The position numbers and the translations under genes are program-made. The notes beneath the pieces were generated by a model, which searched no databases, was not told the DNA's origin, and saw nothing but the letters and a program-made list of their open reading frames with translations. Positions 26,271 to 34,153 of a stretch of DNA of 52,675 nt are shown here, piece by piece; position 1 is the stretch's first letter, and each line of letters begins with the position of its first letter. The stretch is from Flavobacteriales bacterium (GTDB taxonomy: Bacteria > Bacteroidota > Bacteroidia > Flavobacteriales > Weeksellaceae), in the NCBI GenBank assembly GCA_002747105.1, contig PDSY01000020.1, positions 1 to 52,675 on the forward strand. Direction: 5' to 3'.

Positions 26271-27014
26271 TTATATGCCATTTTCTATTTTCAAATTCCC
26301 ATCTGTAAGCATTACTATTCCCATAGCAAAAACTAACCAAACAAAACCATTGATTAACATTAGCTTGGGATTGGTAAGGGCATTTTTAAAGAATGTAAAA
26401 AATCCTATATTTACTGATAAATGAAATACTGTTGATGTTATAATATTATATTCGGTGTCTCTTAAAATCCAAGCGATTATTATGGAAGCTGAAACTGTGA
26501 AAATCAGAAAGCCTACCATGAACAATACTCCATTTTTATAATGTCCAATATGCCACATTCCCCAAATTATCCCAACAATAATTGAAGAAATTAATACTCC
26601 ATTTTTTCTTTCCAAAATAGGCTGTAAAAAACTTCGCCAACCTAATTCTTCTCCTATTGAACCTATTAGCATACCAATGAGTATTACAGAGAACAATGAA
26701 GATAAACTATCCGTTCTTTCTATTTTTACTCCTACTAATTTTCCTATAAAAAATGAAATCAAAATTAAGCAAAAAGGCAACACCAATGCCAACAATGATT
26801 TAAAAGTAATTACCTTATCAAACTGAAAACCAATCGGGATCCGCAAATCTTTGTACAGTAGCATCATTACTAAAAATCCTATCATGGGAGCTAACTGTGG
26901 CAAAATGATTGTATTGAAATCAAGGTTGATTTTCTGTTGAAATGTAGCAAGCAATCCCGTTATTAGCAAAGTGATTAATGTAAACAATATTATCTTAAAA
27001 ATCATATTTCTCAC
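26271..27014 (-). CDS. CPBP family intramembrane metalloprotease
   Basis: 247 residues with about eight hydrophobic segments. The catalytic motifs of the Abi/CAAX protease family are visible: EELGWR (the EExxxR element) and, about 35 residues later, GIIWGMWHIGHY with the second-motif His. A third motif near VFHLSVN supplies another His. Relatives cut prenylated or small membrane proteins, or mature bacteriocin-like peptides; the substrate here is unknown. Two starts are possible, MRNMIF and MIF nine bases later. It is a single gene between mdh and priA. Confidence 0.87.
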   Translation of the reverse strand: MRNMIFKIILFTLITLLITGLLATFQQKINLDFNTIILPQLAPMIGFLVMMLLYKDLRIPIGFQFDKVITFKSLLALVLPFCLILISFFIGKLVGVKIERTDSLSSLFSVILIGMLIGSIGEELGWRSFLQPILERKNGVLISSIIVGIIWGMWHIGHYKNGVLFMVGFLIFTVSASIIIAWILRDTEYNIITSTVFHLSVNIGFFTFFKNALTNPKLMLINGFVWLVFAMGIVMLTDGNLKIENGI

Positions 27015-27080
27015 TTTGCTTATTCCTTGTTGTTTTTCACTAATGGTATATAATTTACAATCTTAAGTTATGACCATATA

Positions 27081-28007
27081 TTATAACTTTAATTCAGCAT
27101 TTATTTTTCTTACTGCTTGTGCGGAGGCTTCTAATTTTTCTTTTTCGGAATCTGTTAAAGGAATTTCAATAATTCTTTCGATACCATTTCTCCCTAGAAT
27201 AACAGGCACTCCGATACAAATATCATTCAATCCAAATTCTCCTTCCAAATATACCGAACAAGGAATTTTCTTTCTATGATCGCATGCAATCGACTGTACA
27301 ACCATAGAAACAGCTGCTCCCGGTGCATACCAAGCCGATGTGCCTAATAATTTAGTCAAAGTTGCTCCACCTACCTTGGTTTTTTCTACTACGTCATCTC
27401 TCACCTCTTTTCGTAATATATGCGTAATAGGAACACCATTTCTGGTTGCTTTACTCACTAAAGGAATCATTCCAGTATCACTATGAGCTCCAATAACCAT
27501 TCCCTGAATATCAGAAATTGGACAGCGTATCGCTTCTGCTAATCGGTATTTAAACCTTCCAGAATCCAATGCACCTCCCATTCCTATGATTTTATTTTTT
27601 GGTAATCCAGACTTTTTATGAACTAAATAGGTCATTGTATCCAAAGGATTGGTAACGACAATAATAATTACATTTGGAGAGTGCTTCACGAGATTTTCCG
27701 CCACTCTTCTTACAATTCCTGCATTAATATCAATGAGTTGTTCTCTTGTCATCCCCGGTTTTCTTGGCATTCCGCTGGTAATCACGGCAATGTCAGAATT
27801 AGCAGTTTTGGTATAATCATTAGATACTCCTGTAATTTTAGTGTCAAATCTATTGAATGGTGCTGTTTGCATTAAATCCATCGCCTTTCCCTCTGCTAAA
27901 CCATCTTGAATATCCAATAAAACAATTTCAGAACAAAAATCTTTAATCGCTAAATATTCTGTGCAACTTGCCCCTACAGCTCCTGCACCTACTACTGTTA
28001 CTTTCAT
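27081..28007 (-). CDS. mdh: Malate dehydrogenase
   Basis: 308 residues, LDH-like MDH type. The Rossmann motif is GAGAVGASC at residues 7-15. The substrate specificity loop is MPRKPGMTR with Arg82 and Arg88, VTNPLD follows at about 118-123, and catalytic His175 lies in GAHSDT. Arg in the loop rather than Gln supports malate over lactate. It oxidises malate to oxaloacetate with NAD in the TCA cycle. On the minus strand TAACTTTG at 28039-28046 is a plausible -7 box. Confidence 0.95.
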   Translation of the reverse strand: MKVTVVGAGAVGASCTEYLAIKDFCSEIVLLDIQDGLAEGKAMDLMQTAPFNRFDTKITGVSNDYTKTANSDIAVITSGMPRKPGMTREQLIDINAGIVRRVAENLVKHSPNVIIIVVTNPLDTMTYLVHKKSGLPKNKIIGMGGALDSGRFKYRLAEAIRCPISDIQGMVIGAHSDTGMIPLVSKATRNGVPITHILRKEVRDDVVEKTKVGGATLTKLLGTSAWYAPGAAVSMVVQSIACDHRKKIPCSVYLEGEFGLNDICIGVPVILGRNGIERIIEIPLTDSEKEKLEASAQAVRKINAELKL

Positions 28008-28089
28008 AATATCGTTTTTATTAGTTATTTCTAAGTACCAAAGTTACAAAATATATTCATTGGTTGGGTAAGGAATGATGTGAATTTTA

Positions 28090-29103
28090 TCACTTTTCTT
28101 GTTCAAAGTAAAGACGGTAATATTTTCCTTTTTCGTTTTGCCCTTGCTCTATCATTTGCCTATCACCGTGAACATAGATGTGGAAATTTTTGTCTAATTT
28201 AATCACGCTTTTAAAATACCTTTGGTTTTTCTTCACTGCCGAATTATTAATTGGAAAATCTTCGGCGATGCTAATCTGACAGTCGCTTTCAAAATCACTT
28301 TTATAGTTCGAGAAACTCTCTATAATATGTTCATCTTCCAATACTTCTTGTGTGAAATCATCGTAATTGAATTCGTCTCTTTCCTTGAAGAAGTTAATGG
28401 ATTTATTCAAAAAGTCGGCTTGGTCGGCTCGGCTAACTTCAAACTCTTCTGGCAACTGATTTACTACGAAATCTTTATAAACCGATAAGGTCTCTTGCGT
28501 ATTGAAGTAATCATCGTTTCTTTGGGTAACTTTCAGAAATTCATCGAACCAATATTCGTCTCCTTTTTTGTTGTTATCTACAATTGATACTGCATAGCCT
28601 GTTTCTTTGCTGTGATTGTAGATGATGCAACCTTTATCTAATTTGGATAAACTAATTCCAAAATCTTGCTCTAAATTAAAAGATTGGTTTTGAGGTTGAA
28701 TTTTTAGGAATGGATTTTTCCTTTCGGTCTTAAAAATACCAATAGCGTCTATCTTGTCGCCCTCTTCAGTTTCTTCGCCTTCAAAATAAACAATAAATAG
28801 TTCTCCTCCCATTATTCTTGGATTATTGGCACAATCAAAAAGGTGCTGAGCGATATTTTTACTTTCGAATAAGAAATTATCTTTGGTTTCAAAAATTTCT
28901 GAAACAGCACTATAAACAGGATTATGAACCAATAAAGAATCACTATGAAACTGAAATTGCTCCTCTGTTTTGAATGCCGAAAGGAAATAATTTTCTAATA
29001 TTTCTTGCATTTCTTCTCCCAATTCCAACTCTTCTTCTGCCAAAAAAAGATTTTCCTGATTAATCTTATTACCTACTTTATGAACGATGATTTTTGAAAA
29101 CAT
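28090..29103 (-). CDS. Nucleoid-associated protein, NdpA/YejK family
   Basis: 337 residues, soluble, acidic and without signal. It begins IIVHKVGNKINQENLFLAEEELEL and contains MGGELFIVYFEG and IDAIGIFKTERKNPFLKI, followed by NRVRY-like basic strands, matching the NdpA (37-kDa nucleoid-associated) family. E. coli YejK binds the nucleoid and topoisomerase IV; Bacteroidota members are less studied. It stands alone, 82 bp upstream of mdh on the same strand, with no convincing terminator between, so partial cotranscription with mdh is possible. Confidence 0.82.
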   Translation of the reverse strand: MFSKIIVHKVGNKINQENLFLAEEELELGEEMQEILENYFLSAFKTEEQFQFHSDSLLVHNPVYSAVSEIFETKDNFLFESKNIAQHLFDCANNPRIMGGELFIVYFEGEETEEGDKIDAIGIFKTERKNPFLKIQPQNQSFNLEQDFGISLSKLDKGCIIYNHSKETGYAVSIVDNNKKGDEYWFDEFLKVTQRNDDYFNTQETLSVYKDFVVNQLPEEFEVSRADQADFLNKSINFFKERDEFNYDDFTQEVLEDEHIIESFSNYKSDFESDCQISIAEDFPINNSAVKKNQRYFKSVIKLDKNFHIYVHGDRQMIEQGQNEKGKYYRLYFEQEK

Positions 29104-29231
29104 ATTTAATTTTTTAGAGATGCAAATATAGGAAGAATTGTTGAGGTGGATATAAAATTTGTTTTGCTCTTGTCTTCAATTTGAAATCAATATCAAAAAA
29201 GGTTTTTGTATCTTCGTACCAAATTATCATT

Positions 29232-29633
29232 TTGATAGACACTTCTAAATATTATGTTTTTTATGACGGTGATTGTGGATTTTGTAATCATTGGGTGCAG
29301 TGGATTTTAAAAAATGATACTCAAAATCAGTTTTTATTTTCTGCCTTGCAATCGGAATTTGGGCAAGCGTTTTTAACCAAAAGAAACTTACCCAAAGCAA
29401 ATTTTAATACCATTTATCTTTGGAAACCTAATGAATATTATTTTCAAAAATCAAAAGCCATTTTGAAAATCACCCATATCCTAGGAGGAAAATATAAAAT
29501 GGTAAGTTGGTTAGGTTGCCTTCCTCGTTTTTTGACTGATATAGGCTATGATATTATTGCTAAAAATAGAATGAAATTAGCTTCACAAAAGTGTTATCTA
29601 CCTACCAATGAAGAAAAAGAAAAATTTATTTAA
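29232..29633 (+). CDS. Thiol-disulfide oxidoreductase-like DCC family protein
   Basis: About 134 residues. The defining motif is YYVFYDGDCGFCNHWVQWIL, with DxxCxxC. The later segments TIYLWKPNEYYFQKSKAILKI and LGCLPRFLTDIGYDIIAKNRMKL are standard DCC (YuxK) features. I choose the TTG at 29232 as start because it directly precedes the conserved core and a TATCTTCG box lies at 29209-29216. An alternative TTG at 29181 would add 17 residues upstream of that box. Function is unproven; a thioredoxin-like redox role is assumed from the Cys pair. Confidence 0.8.
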   Translation: MIDTSKYYVFYDGDCGFCNHWVQWILKNDTQNQFLFSALQSEFGQAFLTKRNLPKANFNTIYLWKPNEYYFQKSKAILKITHILGGKYKMVSWLGCLPRFLTDIGYDIIAKNRMKLASQKCYLPTNEEKEKFI

Positions 29634-29651
29634 AATCACTCGAAAAATCTT

Positions 29652-29659
29652 TATATTTG
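29652..29659 (+). promoter_or_regulatory. -7 box (TATATTTG) very close to the DUF4290 start
   Basis: It matches TAnnTTTG and ends 6 bp before the ATG at 29666, so the transcript may be leaderless or nearly so. No -33 TTG is seen at a normal distance. Confidence 0.4.
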
Positions 29660-29665
29660 CAAAAT

Positions 29666-30298
29666 ATGGAATATAATACGGAAAGAACGCCACTACTAAT
29701 GCCTGAATATGGAAGGATGATACAAAGTTTAGTGGAACAATGTAAAGCAAAAGAAAGTAAAGAAGAACGAACCAAAATGAGTAATGGCATTATTCGATTA
29801 ATGGCATTAAAGAATCCTCATTTGGCCAATGGAAATAGTGACCCTCAAAAATTGTGGGATCATCTTCATATCTTGTCTGATTTCGAATTGGATATCGATG
29901 CACCTTATCCTGCTCCTACCAAAGAAGAATTGGCACAAAAACCCAAAAGAATGGAGTATCCCAAACTCCAAGGCGATTATAAATTTTACGGAAAAAGTAT
30001 TCTTCAATTGATTGAAAAAGCCATTGAGCTAGAAGAAGGGGATGAAAAAGATGCCCTGATAGAAGTGATTGCCAACAATATGAAAAAATCATACAACATC
30101 TACAACAAAGAGCATGTAACCGATGATGTGATTTTTAGACACCTTAAAGATTTGTCCGAAGATAGATTAGATTTAACCAATATTGACTCTTTGGAAAAAA
30201 GTAAAATTTATCACAAAGCAGGAGGTCGTAATAACCGAAAAAATAATAACAACAATAATAACAGAAGACGATTCCAAAATAAAAACCGTAGAAAATAA
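29666..30298 (+). CDS. DUF4290 domain protein
   Basis: About 210 residues from the ATG at 29666. EYNTERTPLLMPEYGRMIQ is the conserved opening of DUF4290, a family I know only from Bacteroidota. The middle is helical and acidic (KLWDHLHILSDFELDIDAPYP, IEVIANNMKKSYNIYN). The last 25 residues are an Asn/Arg tract (KNNNNNNNRRRF), a disordered basic tail that could bind RNA or another polyanion. The stop overlaps the murA start by one base (TAATG), so the two are translationally coupled. The link to peptidoglycan synthesis is positional only. Confidence 0.87.
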   Translation: MEYNTERTPLLMPEYGRMIQSLVEQCKAKESKEERTKMSNGIIRLMALKNPHLANGNSDPQKLWDHLHILSDFELDIDAPYPAPTKEELAQKPKRMEYPKLQGDYKFYGKSILQLIEKAIELEEGDEKDALIEVIANNMKKSYNIYNKEHVTDDVIFRHLKDLSEDRLDLTNIDSLEKSKIYHKAGGRNNRKNNNNNNNRRRFQNKNRRK

Positions 30299-31605
30299 TG
30301 AGTGGAGCTTTCAAAATACGAGGAGGAAAAAAATTACAAGGAGAAATTACTCCACAAGGGGCAAAGAACGAAGCTTTACAAATTCTTTGTGCCGTTTTAT
30401 TAACCAGTCAAGAAATCCGTATTCAAAATATTCCAGATATTCATGATGTTAATCGATTAATTGAAATTTTAGGTGATTTGGGTGTTAAAATTACCAAAAA
30501 CGGAAAAGGCGATTATTCTTTCCAAGCCGATAATATCAATTTTGATTATATTACTTCCAAAGAATTTAAAAAAGATGGAGCCAGATTACGAGGTTCTATT
30601 ATGCTTTTAGGTCCTTTATTAGCGAGATTTGGTGAGGCTTATATGCCTACTCCTGGTGGTGATAAAATAGGACGAAGAAGATTAGATACTCATTTTCAAG
30701 GTTTTGTGGAACTCGGTGCCGAATTTCAATTTGATGAAAAAGAACATCTCTATACTTTGAAAGCAGAAGAATTGCATGGGAAATTTATTCTTTTAGAAGA
30801 GGCTTCGGTAACGGGAACGGCAAATATTGTAATGACTGCCGTTTTAGCGAAGGGGAAAACCAGAATTTATAATGCTGCCTGTGAGCCTTATTTGCAACAA
30901 TTATGCAAAATGCTCAACCGGATGGGAGCTAATATTACAGGCATTGGTTCTAATTTATTGACCATCGAAGGAGTTGAGGAACTGCACGGAACAGAGCATA
31001 CGATGTTGCCCGATATGGTAGAAATCGGTTCTTGGATAGGTTTAGCGGCAATGACTAAATCCGAAATCACGATTAAAAATGTACATTGGAATCAGTTGGG
31101 GCTTATTCCTACTACTTTTCAGAAATTGGGGATTCAATTAGAAAAAAGGGGAGATGATATTTATATTCCAGCACAGGAAAATTATAAAATTCAAAAGTTT
31201 ATTGATGGTTCTATTTTAACCATTTCCGATGCTCCTTGGCCAGGATTTACCCCTGATTTATTATCCATTATTTTGGTGGTAGCCACCCAAGCCAAAGGAA
31301 CGCTTTTGGTTCATCAGAAGATGTTTGAATCTCGACTTTTCTTTGTAGATAAACTCATAGATATGGGAGCTCAAATTATCCTTTGCGACCCGCATAGAGC
31401 GACGGTGGTAGGGAATAATCAGGAAGAGCCTTTGCGTGGTACAGTAATGACTTCACCTGATATTAGAGCAGGAAATGCTTTGCTTATAGCGGCACTTTCC
31501 GCAGAAGGAACTTCTATTATCCATAATATTGAACAAATCGATAGAGGTTACGAAAATATCGACGGAAGATTAAAAGCTTTAGGAGCTGATATTCAAAGGA
31601 TTTAG
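30298..31605 (+). CDS. murA: UDP-N-acetylglucosamine 1-carboxyvinyltransferase, Asp-type
   Basis: 435 residues of an EPSP-synthase-like fold. Family motifs are QGAKNEALQIL (residues about 20-30), ARLRGSIMLLGPLLARFG, and PDLLSIILVVATQAKG. It transfers enolpyruvate to UDP-GlcNAc, the first committed step of peptidoglycan synthesis, in the cytosol. In the active loop MPTPGGDKIGRRRLDTHF, Asp122 stands where E. coli has Cys115, the residue alkylated by fosfomycin. That exchange keeps activity but gives fosfomycin insensitivity in other bacteria. It is translationally coupled to the DUF4290 gene. Confidence 0.95.
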   Translation: MSGAFKIRGGKKLQGEITPQGAKNEALQILCAVLLTSQEIRIQNIPDIHDVNRLIEILGDLGVKITKNGKGDYSFQADNINFDYITSKEFKKDGARLRGSIMLLGPLLARFGEAYMPTPGGDKIGRRRLDTHFQGFVELGAEFQFDEKEHLYTLKAEELHGKFILLEEASVTGTANIVMTAVLAKGKTRIYNAACEPYLQQLCKMLNRMGANITGIGSNLLTIEGVEELHGTEHTMLPDMVEIGSWIGLAAMTKSEITIKNVHWNQLGLIPTTFQKLGIQLEKRGDDIYIPAQENYKIQKFIDGSILTISDAPWPGFTPDLLSIILVVATQAKGTLLVHQKMFESRLFFVDKLIDMGAQIILCDPHRATVVGNNQEEPLRGTVMTSPDIRAGNALLIAALSAEGTSIIHNIEQIDRGYENIDGRLKALGADIQRI

Positions 31606-31606
31606 T

Positions 31607-31710
31607 TTAGGGATTAGGGTTTGGGAATTAGGGATTAGTTTTAAACCATTTTAAACCTTGAACAAAATTAAACAATAAGATAGGGATTAGGATTTGGGAA
31701 TCAGATTTAG
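31607..31710. repeat. Cluster of GGGATTAGGAATT-type repeats after murA
   Basis: Several imperfect copies of TTTGGGAATTAGGGATTAG lie head to tail (31607-31644 and 31682-31710) around an A/T spacer with AAACCATTTTAAACCTT. They resemble the repeats that bracket thyA and those at 11.4 kb. Confidence 0.65.
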
Positions 31711-31717
31711 AAAAAAA

Positions 31718-31930
31718 ATGAAAAAATTAAGTTATATTGTAGTATTCATATTTTTTGCTTTGGCAGGGAAAACCTTATTAGGTTTAGCCTCAATAGGAGG
31801 ACTAGAGGAAGGATTAAGTTATCGTTTAGGTTGGGGAACAGCAAAAATACTAAGGGCGTTCTTTTATATAGTTACAGCAAAAATTATTTATAACCATTTA
31901 ACAAGAAGGAAATTCGAACTTAGAGGATAG
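31718..31930 (+). CDS. Small two-helix membrane protein
   Basis: 70 residues from the ATG at 31718; an earlier TTG (31694) lies in repeat sequence and is rejected. Two hydrophobic stretches (YIVVFIFFALAGKTLLGLASIGG and TAKILRAFFYIVTAKIIYNHL) are separated by a short polar turn, and the C-terminus is basic (TRRKFELRG). It looks like a small inner-membrane protein. I recognise no family. It lies between two repeat clusters, with murA upstream and thyA downstream, all on the plus strand. Confidence 0.6.
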   Translation: MKKLSYIVVFIFFALAGKTLLGLASIGGLEEGLSYRLGWGTAKILRAFFYIVTAKIIYNHLTRRKFELRG

Positions 31931-31963
31931 GAATTAGGACTTGGGAATTAGGGATTAGTTTTT
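31928..31963. repeat. Left 36-bp inverted repeat flanking thyA
   Basis: It begins TAGGAATTAGGACTTGGG and ends GGGATTAGTTTTT. It is the exact reverse complement of 32844-32879, so thyA is bracketed by perfect 36-bp inverted repeats about 880 bp apart. The first three bases overlap the stop of the small membrane gene. Confidence 0.85.
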
Positions 31964-32018
31964 AAACCTTAAACAAAATAAACAATATTGAACTTTCAAT
32001 ATCAAACACCATTAAATT

Positions 32019-32813
32019 ATGCAAAATTATTTAGATTTACTTCAACATATTTTAGATAACGGAACCGATAAATCCGATAGAACAGGAACAGGTACGAGAA
32101 GTGTTTTTGGTTATCAGTTAAGGTATGATTTAGCCAAAGGTTTCCCATTGGTAACGACCAAAAAAGTACATTTAAAATCTATTATTTATGAACTTTTATG
32201 GTTTTTGAAAGGTGATACCAATATTCAATATTTAAAGGAAAATGGTGTTTCTATTTGGGACGAATGGGCAGATGAAAATGGCGATTTAGGAGAGGTCTAT
32301 GGAGCACAATGGAGAAGTTGGAAAGGAGCCAATGGAAAGGTAGTTGACCAAATCTCAGAAGTGATAGAACAAATAAAAACGAATCCTGATTCTCGCAGGC
32401 TTATGGTTTCGGCTTGGAATGTTGCCGAAATTCCGAACATGGCTTTGGCGCCTTGTCATGCGATGTTTCAGTTTTATGTAGCCGACGGAAAATTGTCCCT
32501 ACAACTTTACCAAAGAAGTGCCGATGTCTTTTTGGGCGTACCCTTTAATATTGCCAGTTATGCCTTGCTTACGATGATGGTGGCACAAGTTTGTGGCTTG
32601 GAAGTGGGAGAGTATGTGCATAGTTTTGGAGATGTCCACATCTATAATAATCATTTTGAACAGGTTCAGAAACAATTATCCAGAACACCAAAAGCTTTAC
32701 CGACAATGAAACTCAATCCTGAAATTAAGGATGTTTTTGATTTTGATTACGATGATTTTACCCTTGAAAATTATGAACCTTACCCAGGAATAAAAGCTCC
32801 TGTGGCGGTTTAA
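32019..32813 (+). CDS. thyA: Thymidylate synthase
   Basis: 264 residues, identical in length to E. coli Thy[19 protein letters not shown] holds the phosphate-binding Arg, catalytic Cys146 lies in [34 protein letters not shown] is the folate and dUMP binding stretch, and the end is GIKAPVAV. It converts dUMP to dTMP with methylenetetrahydrofolate. No dihydrofolate reductase gene follows, though the two are often adjacent. The gene is bracketed by the perfect 36-bp inverted repeats. Confidence 0.97.
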   Translation: MQNYLDLLQHILDNGTDKSDRTGTGTRSVFGYQLRYDLAKGFPLVTTKKVHLKSIIYELLWFLKGDTNIQYLKENGVSIWDEWADENGDLGEVYGAQWRSWKGANGKVVDQISEVIEQIKTNPDSRRLMVSAWNVAEIPNMALAPCHAMFQFYVADGKLSLQLYQRSADVFLGVPFNIASYALLTMMVAQVCGLEVGEYVHSFGDVHIYNNHFEQVQKQLSRTPKALPTMKLNPEIKDVFDFDYDDFTLENYEPYPGIKAPVAV

Positions 32814-32843
32814 ACTTTAAGGTTTAATTGGGTAATGTAATCC

Positions 32844-32905
32844 AAAAACTAATCCCTAATTCCCAAGTCCTAATTCCTAATTCCCAAGTCCTAACTCCTA
32901 ATAAA
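32844..32905. repeat. Right 36-bp inverted repeat flanking thyA, with a tandem partial copy
   Basis: 32844-32879 is the exact reverse complement of 31928-31963. It continues with a second partial unit (TTCCCAAGTCCTAACTCC) up to about 32900. It lies between the convergent thyA and permease genes and could serve as a terminator hairpin with the left copy only in a transcript spanning thyA. Confidence 0.85.
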
Positions 32906-32910
32906 AAAAA

Positions 32911-34140
32911 CTACTGATACCTCACCGATTGAGCTGGGGAAATTTTACTGATGAAATAACTTGGGATAATCAATGCAATGGCAGAAATGATTAATATTCC
33001 CAAAGAAACGGCTATTGGAATGATTGGGTTTAAATCCACAGGTACACTGCTGATAAAATAATTTTCGGGGTCTAATTTAACAACGCTAAACACTTTTTGA
33101 ATAACTAAAATACCCAATCCGATAAGGTTGCCGATAATAAGTCCAGGAATCATAATCATTAGGGTGTAGTTGATGAAAATGGTTCGGATTTGTCCATTTG
33201 TCGCTCCCAAAGTTTTTAATAAACCAATAGAATTGGTACGTTCAATGATGAGAATTAATAAGACCATTACGATATTCATGACCACCACAATTAGCATTAA
33301 TGAAATGATGATGAGTATATTGTTATCAAAAATATGAATCATATTTAAAATTTCAGGATATTTATCCGTTGCTTTTTCAGCATAATTTTTAAAGCCTTTC
33401 AGTTCCTCAATTAATGGGAAATCGGTATCAATGGCGTTGATGTTTTTTAGGAAGACATCTATCCCTCCGATTTCATTTTTTTTCATATTGAGGATTTTCC
33501 TTGCATGATTAATATCACCGATGACAAAATAATCGTCAATCATTTTAATATCGGTTTTATAAATACCAACTATTTCAAATTTTCGATAGATAGGTTTTTG
33601 GTTTTCTTTGGAAAAAATGGCAACAATGCTATCTTTGGGCTTTAAACCTAAACTTTTGGCAATTTTTTGAGAAATTGTAATTTGGTTATTATACCCTTTT
33701 TCGGTGATTTTGGGTGTTGTTCCTTTGACGAGAAATTTTTCAAATCGTTCGTAGTCAAAATCTTTTCCAACTCCTTTATAAATAATACCATTAAAATCTT
33801 TTTCGGTTCGTAAAATACCCATTACCGAAGCATAAGATTGTGTTTTAGCCACTTCGGAAAGATTTTTCATGGCTTCTAATTGTAAATTTTCGGTATCCAA
33901 AATAGACGAATTATTAGATGAATTGGAAAGGGTGGATTTAATTTTAATATGTCCATTAAAATCTGCCATTCGCTCTTTGATAGCCCTTTTAGAACCTAAA
34001 CCAATTGATATAGTGAGTAGAGAAACGATGATTCCCAAAGCCACAGAAAGTCTTCCTATAAAAATAATAAATTTGGATAGATTATTTTTATTATCTTTGG
34101 AGAAAGCAATTTTTTTAGAAAAATAAATCGGAAATTTCAA
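32911..34140 (-). CDS. ABC transporter permease, LolC/LolE type
   Basis: About 410 residues. I place the start at the TTG at 34140 because KFPIYFSKKIAFSKDNKNN is the usual opening of flavobacterial LolC/E-like permeases; a TTG at 34161 adds seven residues. One membrane helix lies at about residues 27-50 (FIGRLSVALGIIVSLLTISIGLG). A MacB-like periplasmic domain of about 210 residues follows, then an FtsX core of three helices ending in ISPAQSVRYQ. LolCE extract lipoproteins from the inner membrane for transfer to the outer membrane. The ATPase gene is not adjacent. It is divergent from namZ with only 13 bp between starts. Confidence 0.85.
   Translation of the reverse strand: MKFPIYFSKKIAFSKDNKNNLSKFIIFIGRLSVALGIIVSLLTISIGLGSKRAIKERMADFNGHIKIKSTLSNSSNNSSILDTENLQLEAMKNLSEVAKTQSYASVMGILRTEKDFNGIIYKGVGKDFDYERFEKFLVKGTTPKITEKGYNNQITISQKIAKSLGLKPKDSIVAIFSKENQKPIYRKFEIVGIYKTDIKMIDDYFVIGDINHARKILNMKKNEIGGIDVFLKNINAIDTDFPLIEELKGFKNYAEKATDKYPEILNMIHIFDNNILIIISLMLIVVVMNIVMVLLILIIERTNSIGLLKTLGATNGQIRTIFINYTLMIMIPGLIIGNLIGLGILVIQKVFSVVKLDPENYFISSVPVDLNPIIPIAVSLGILIISAIALIIPSYFISKISPAQSVRYQ
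34073..34099 (+). promoter_or_regulatory. namZ promoter embedded in the permease coding region
   Basis: TTG at 34073-34075, a 16-bp spacer and TATCTTTG at 34092-34099 match the Bacteroidota consensus on the plus strand, 54 bp before the namZ ATG. It lies inside the antisense permease gene. Confidence 0.5.
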
Positions 34141-34153
34141 AATAATATATTTA

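Noticed and set aside
26271..27014. Abi-type phage defence gene
   Set aside because: It is a CPBP family membrane protease by motif, but with no phage or defence neighbours a defence role is unsupported.
31607..32905. CRISPR-like array in the GGATTAGG repeats
   Set aside because: Repeat units are short, degenerate and variably spaced without unique equal-length spacers, and there are no cas genes.
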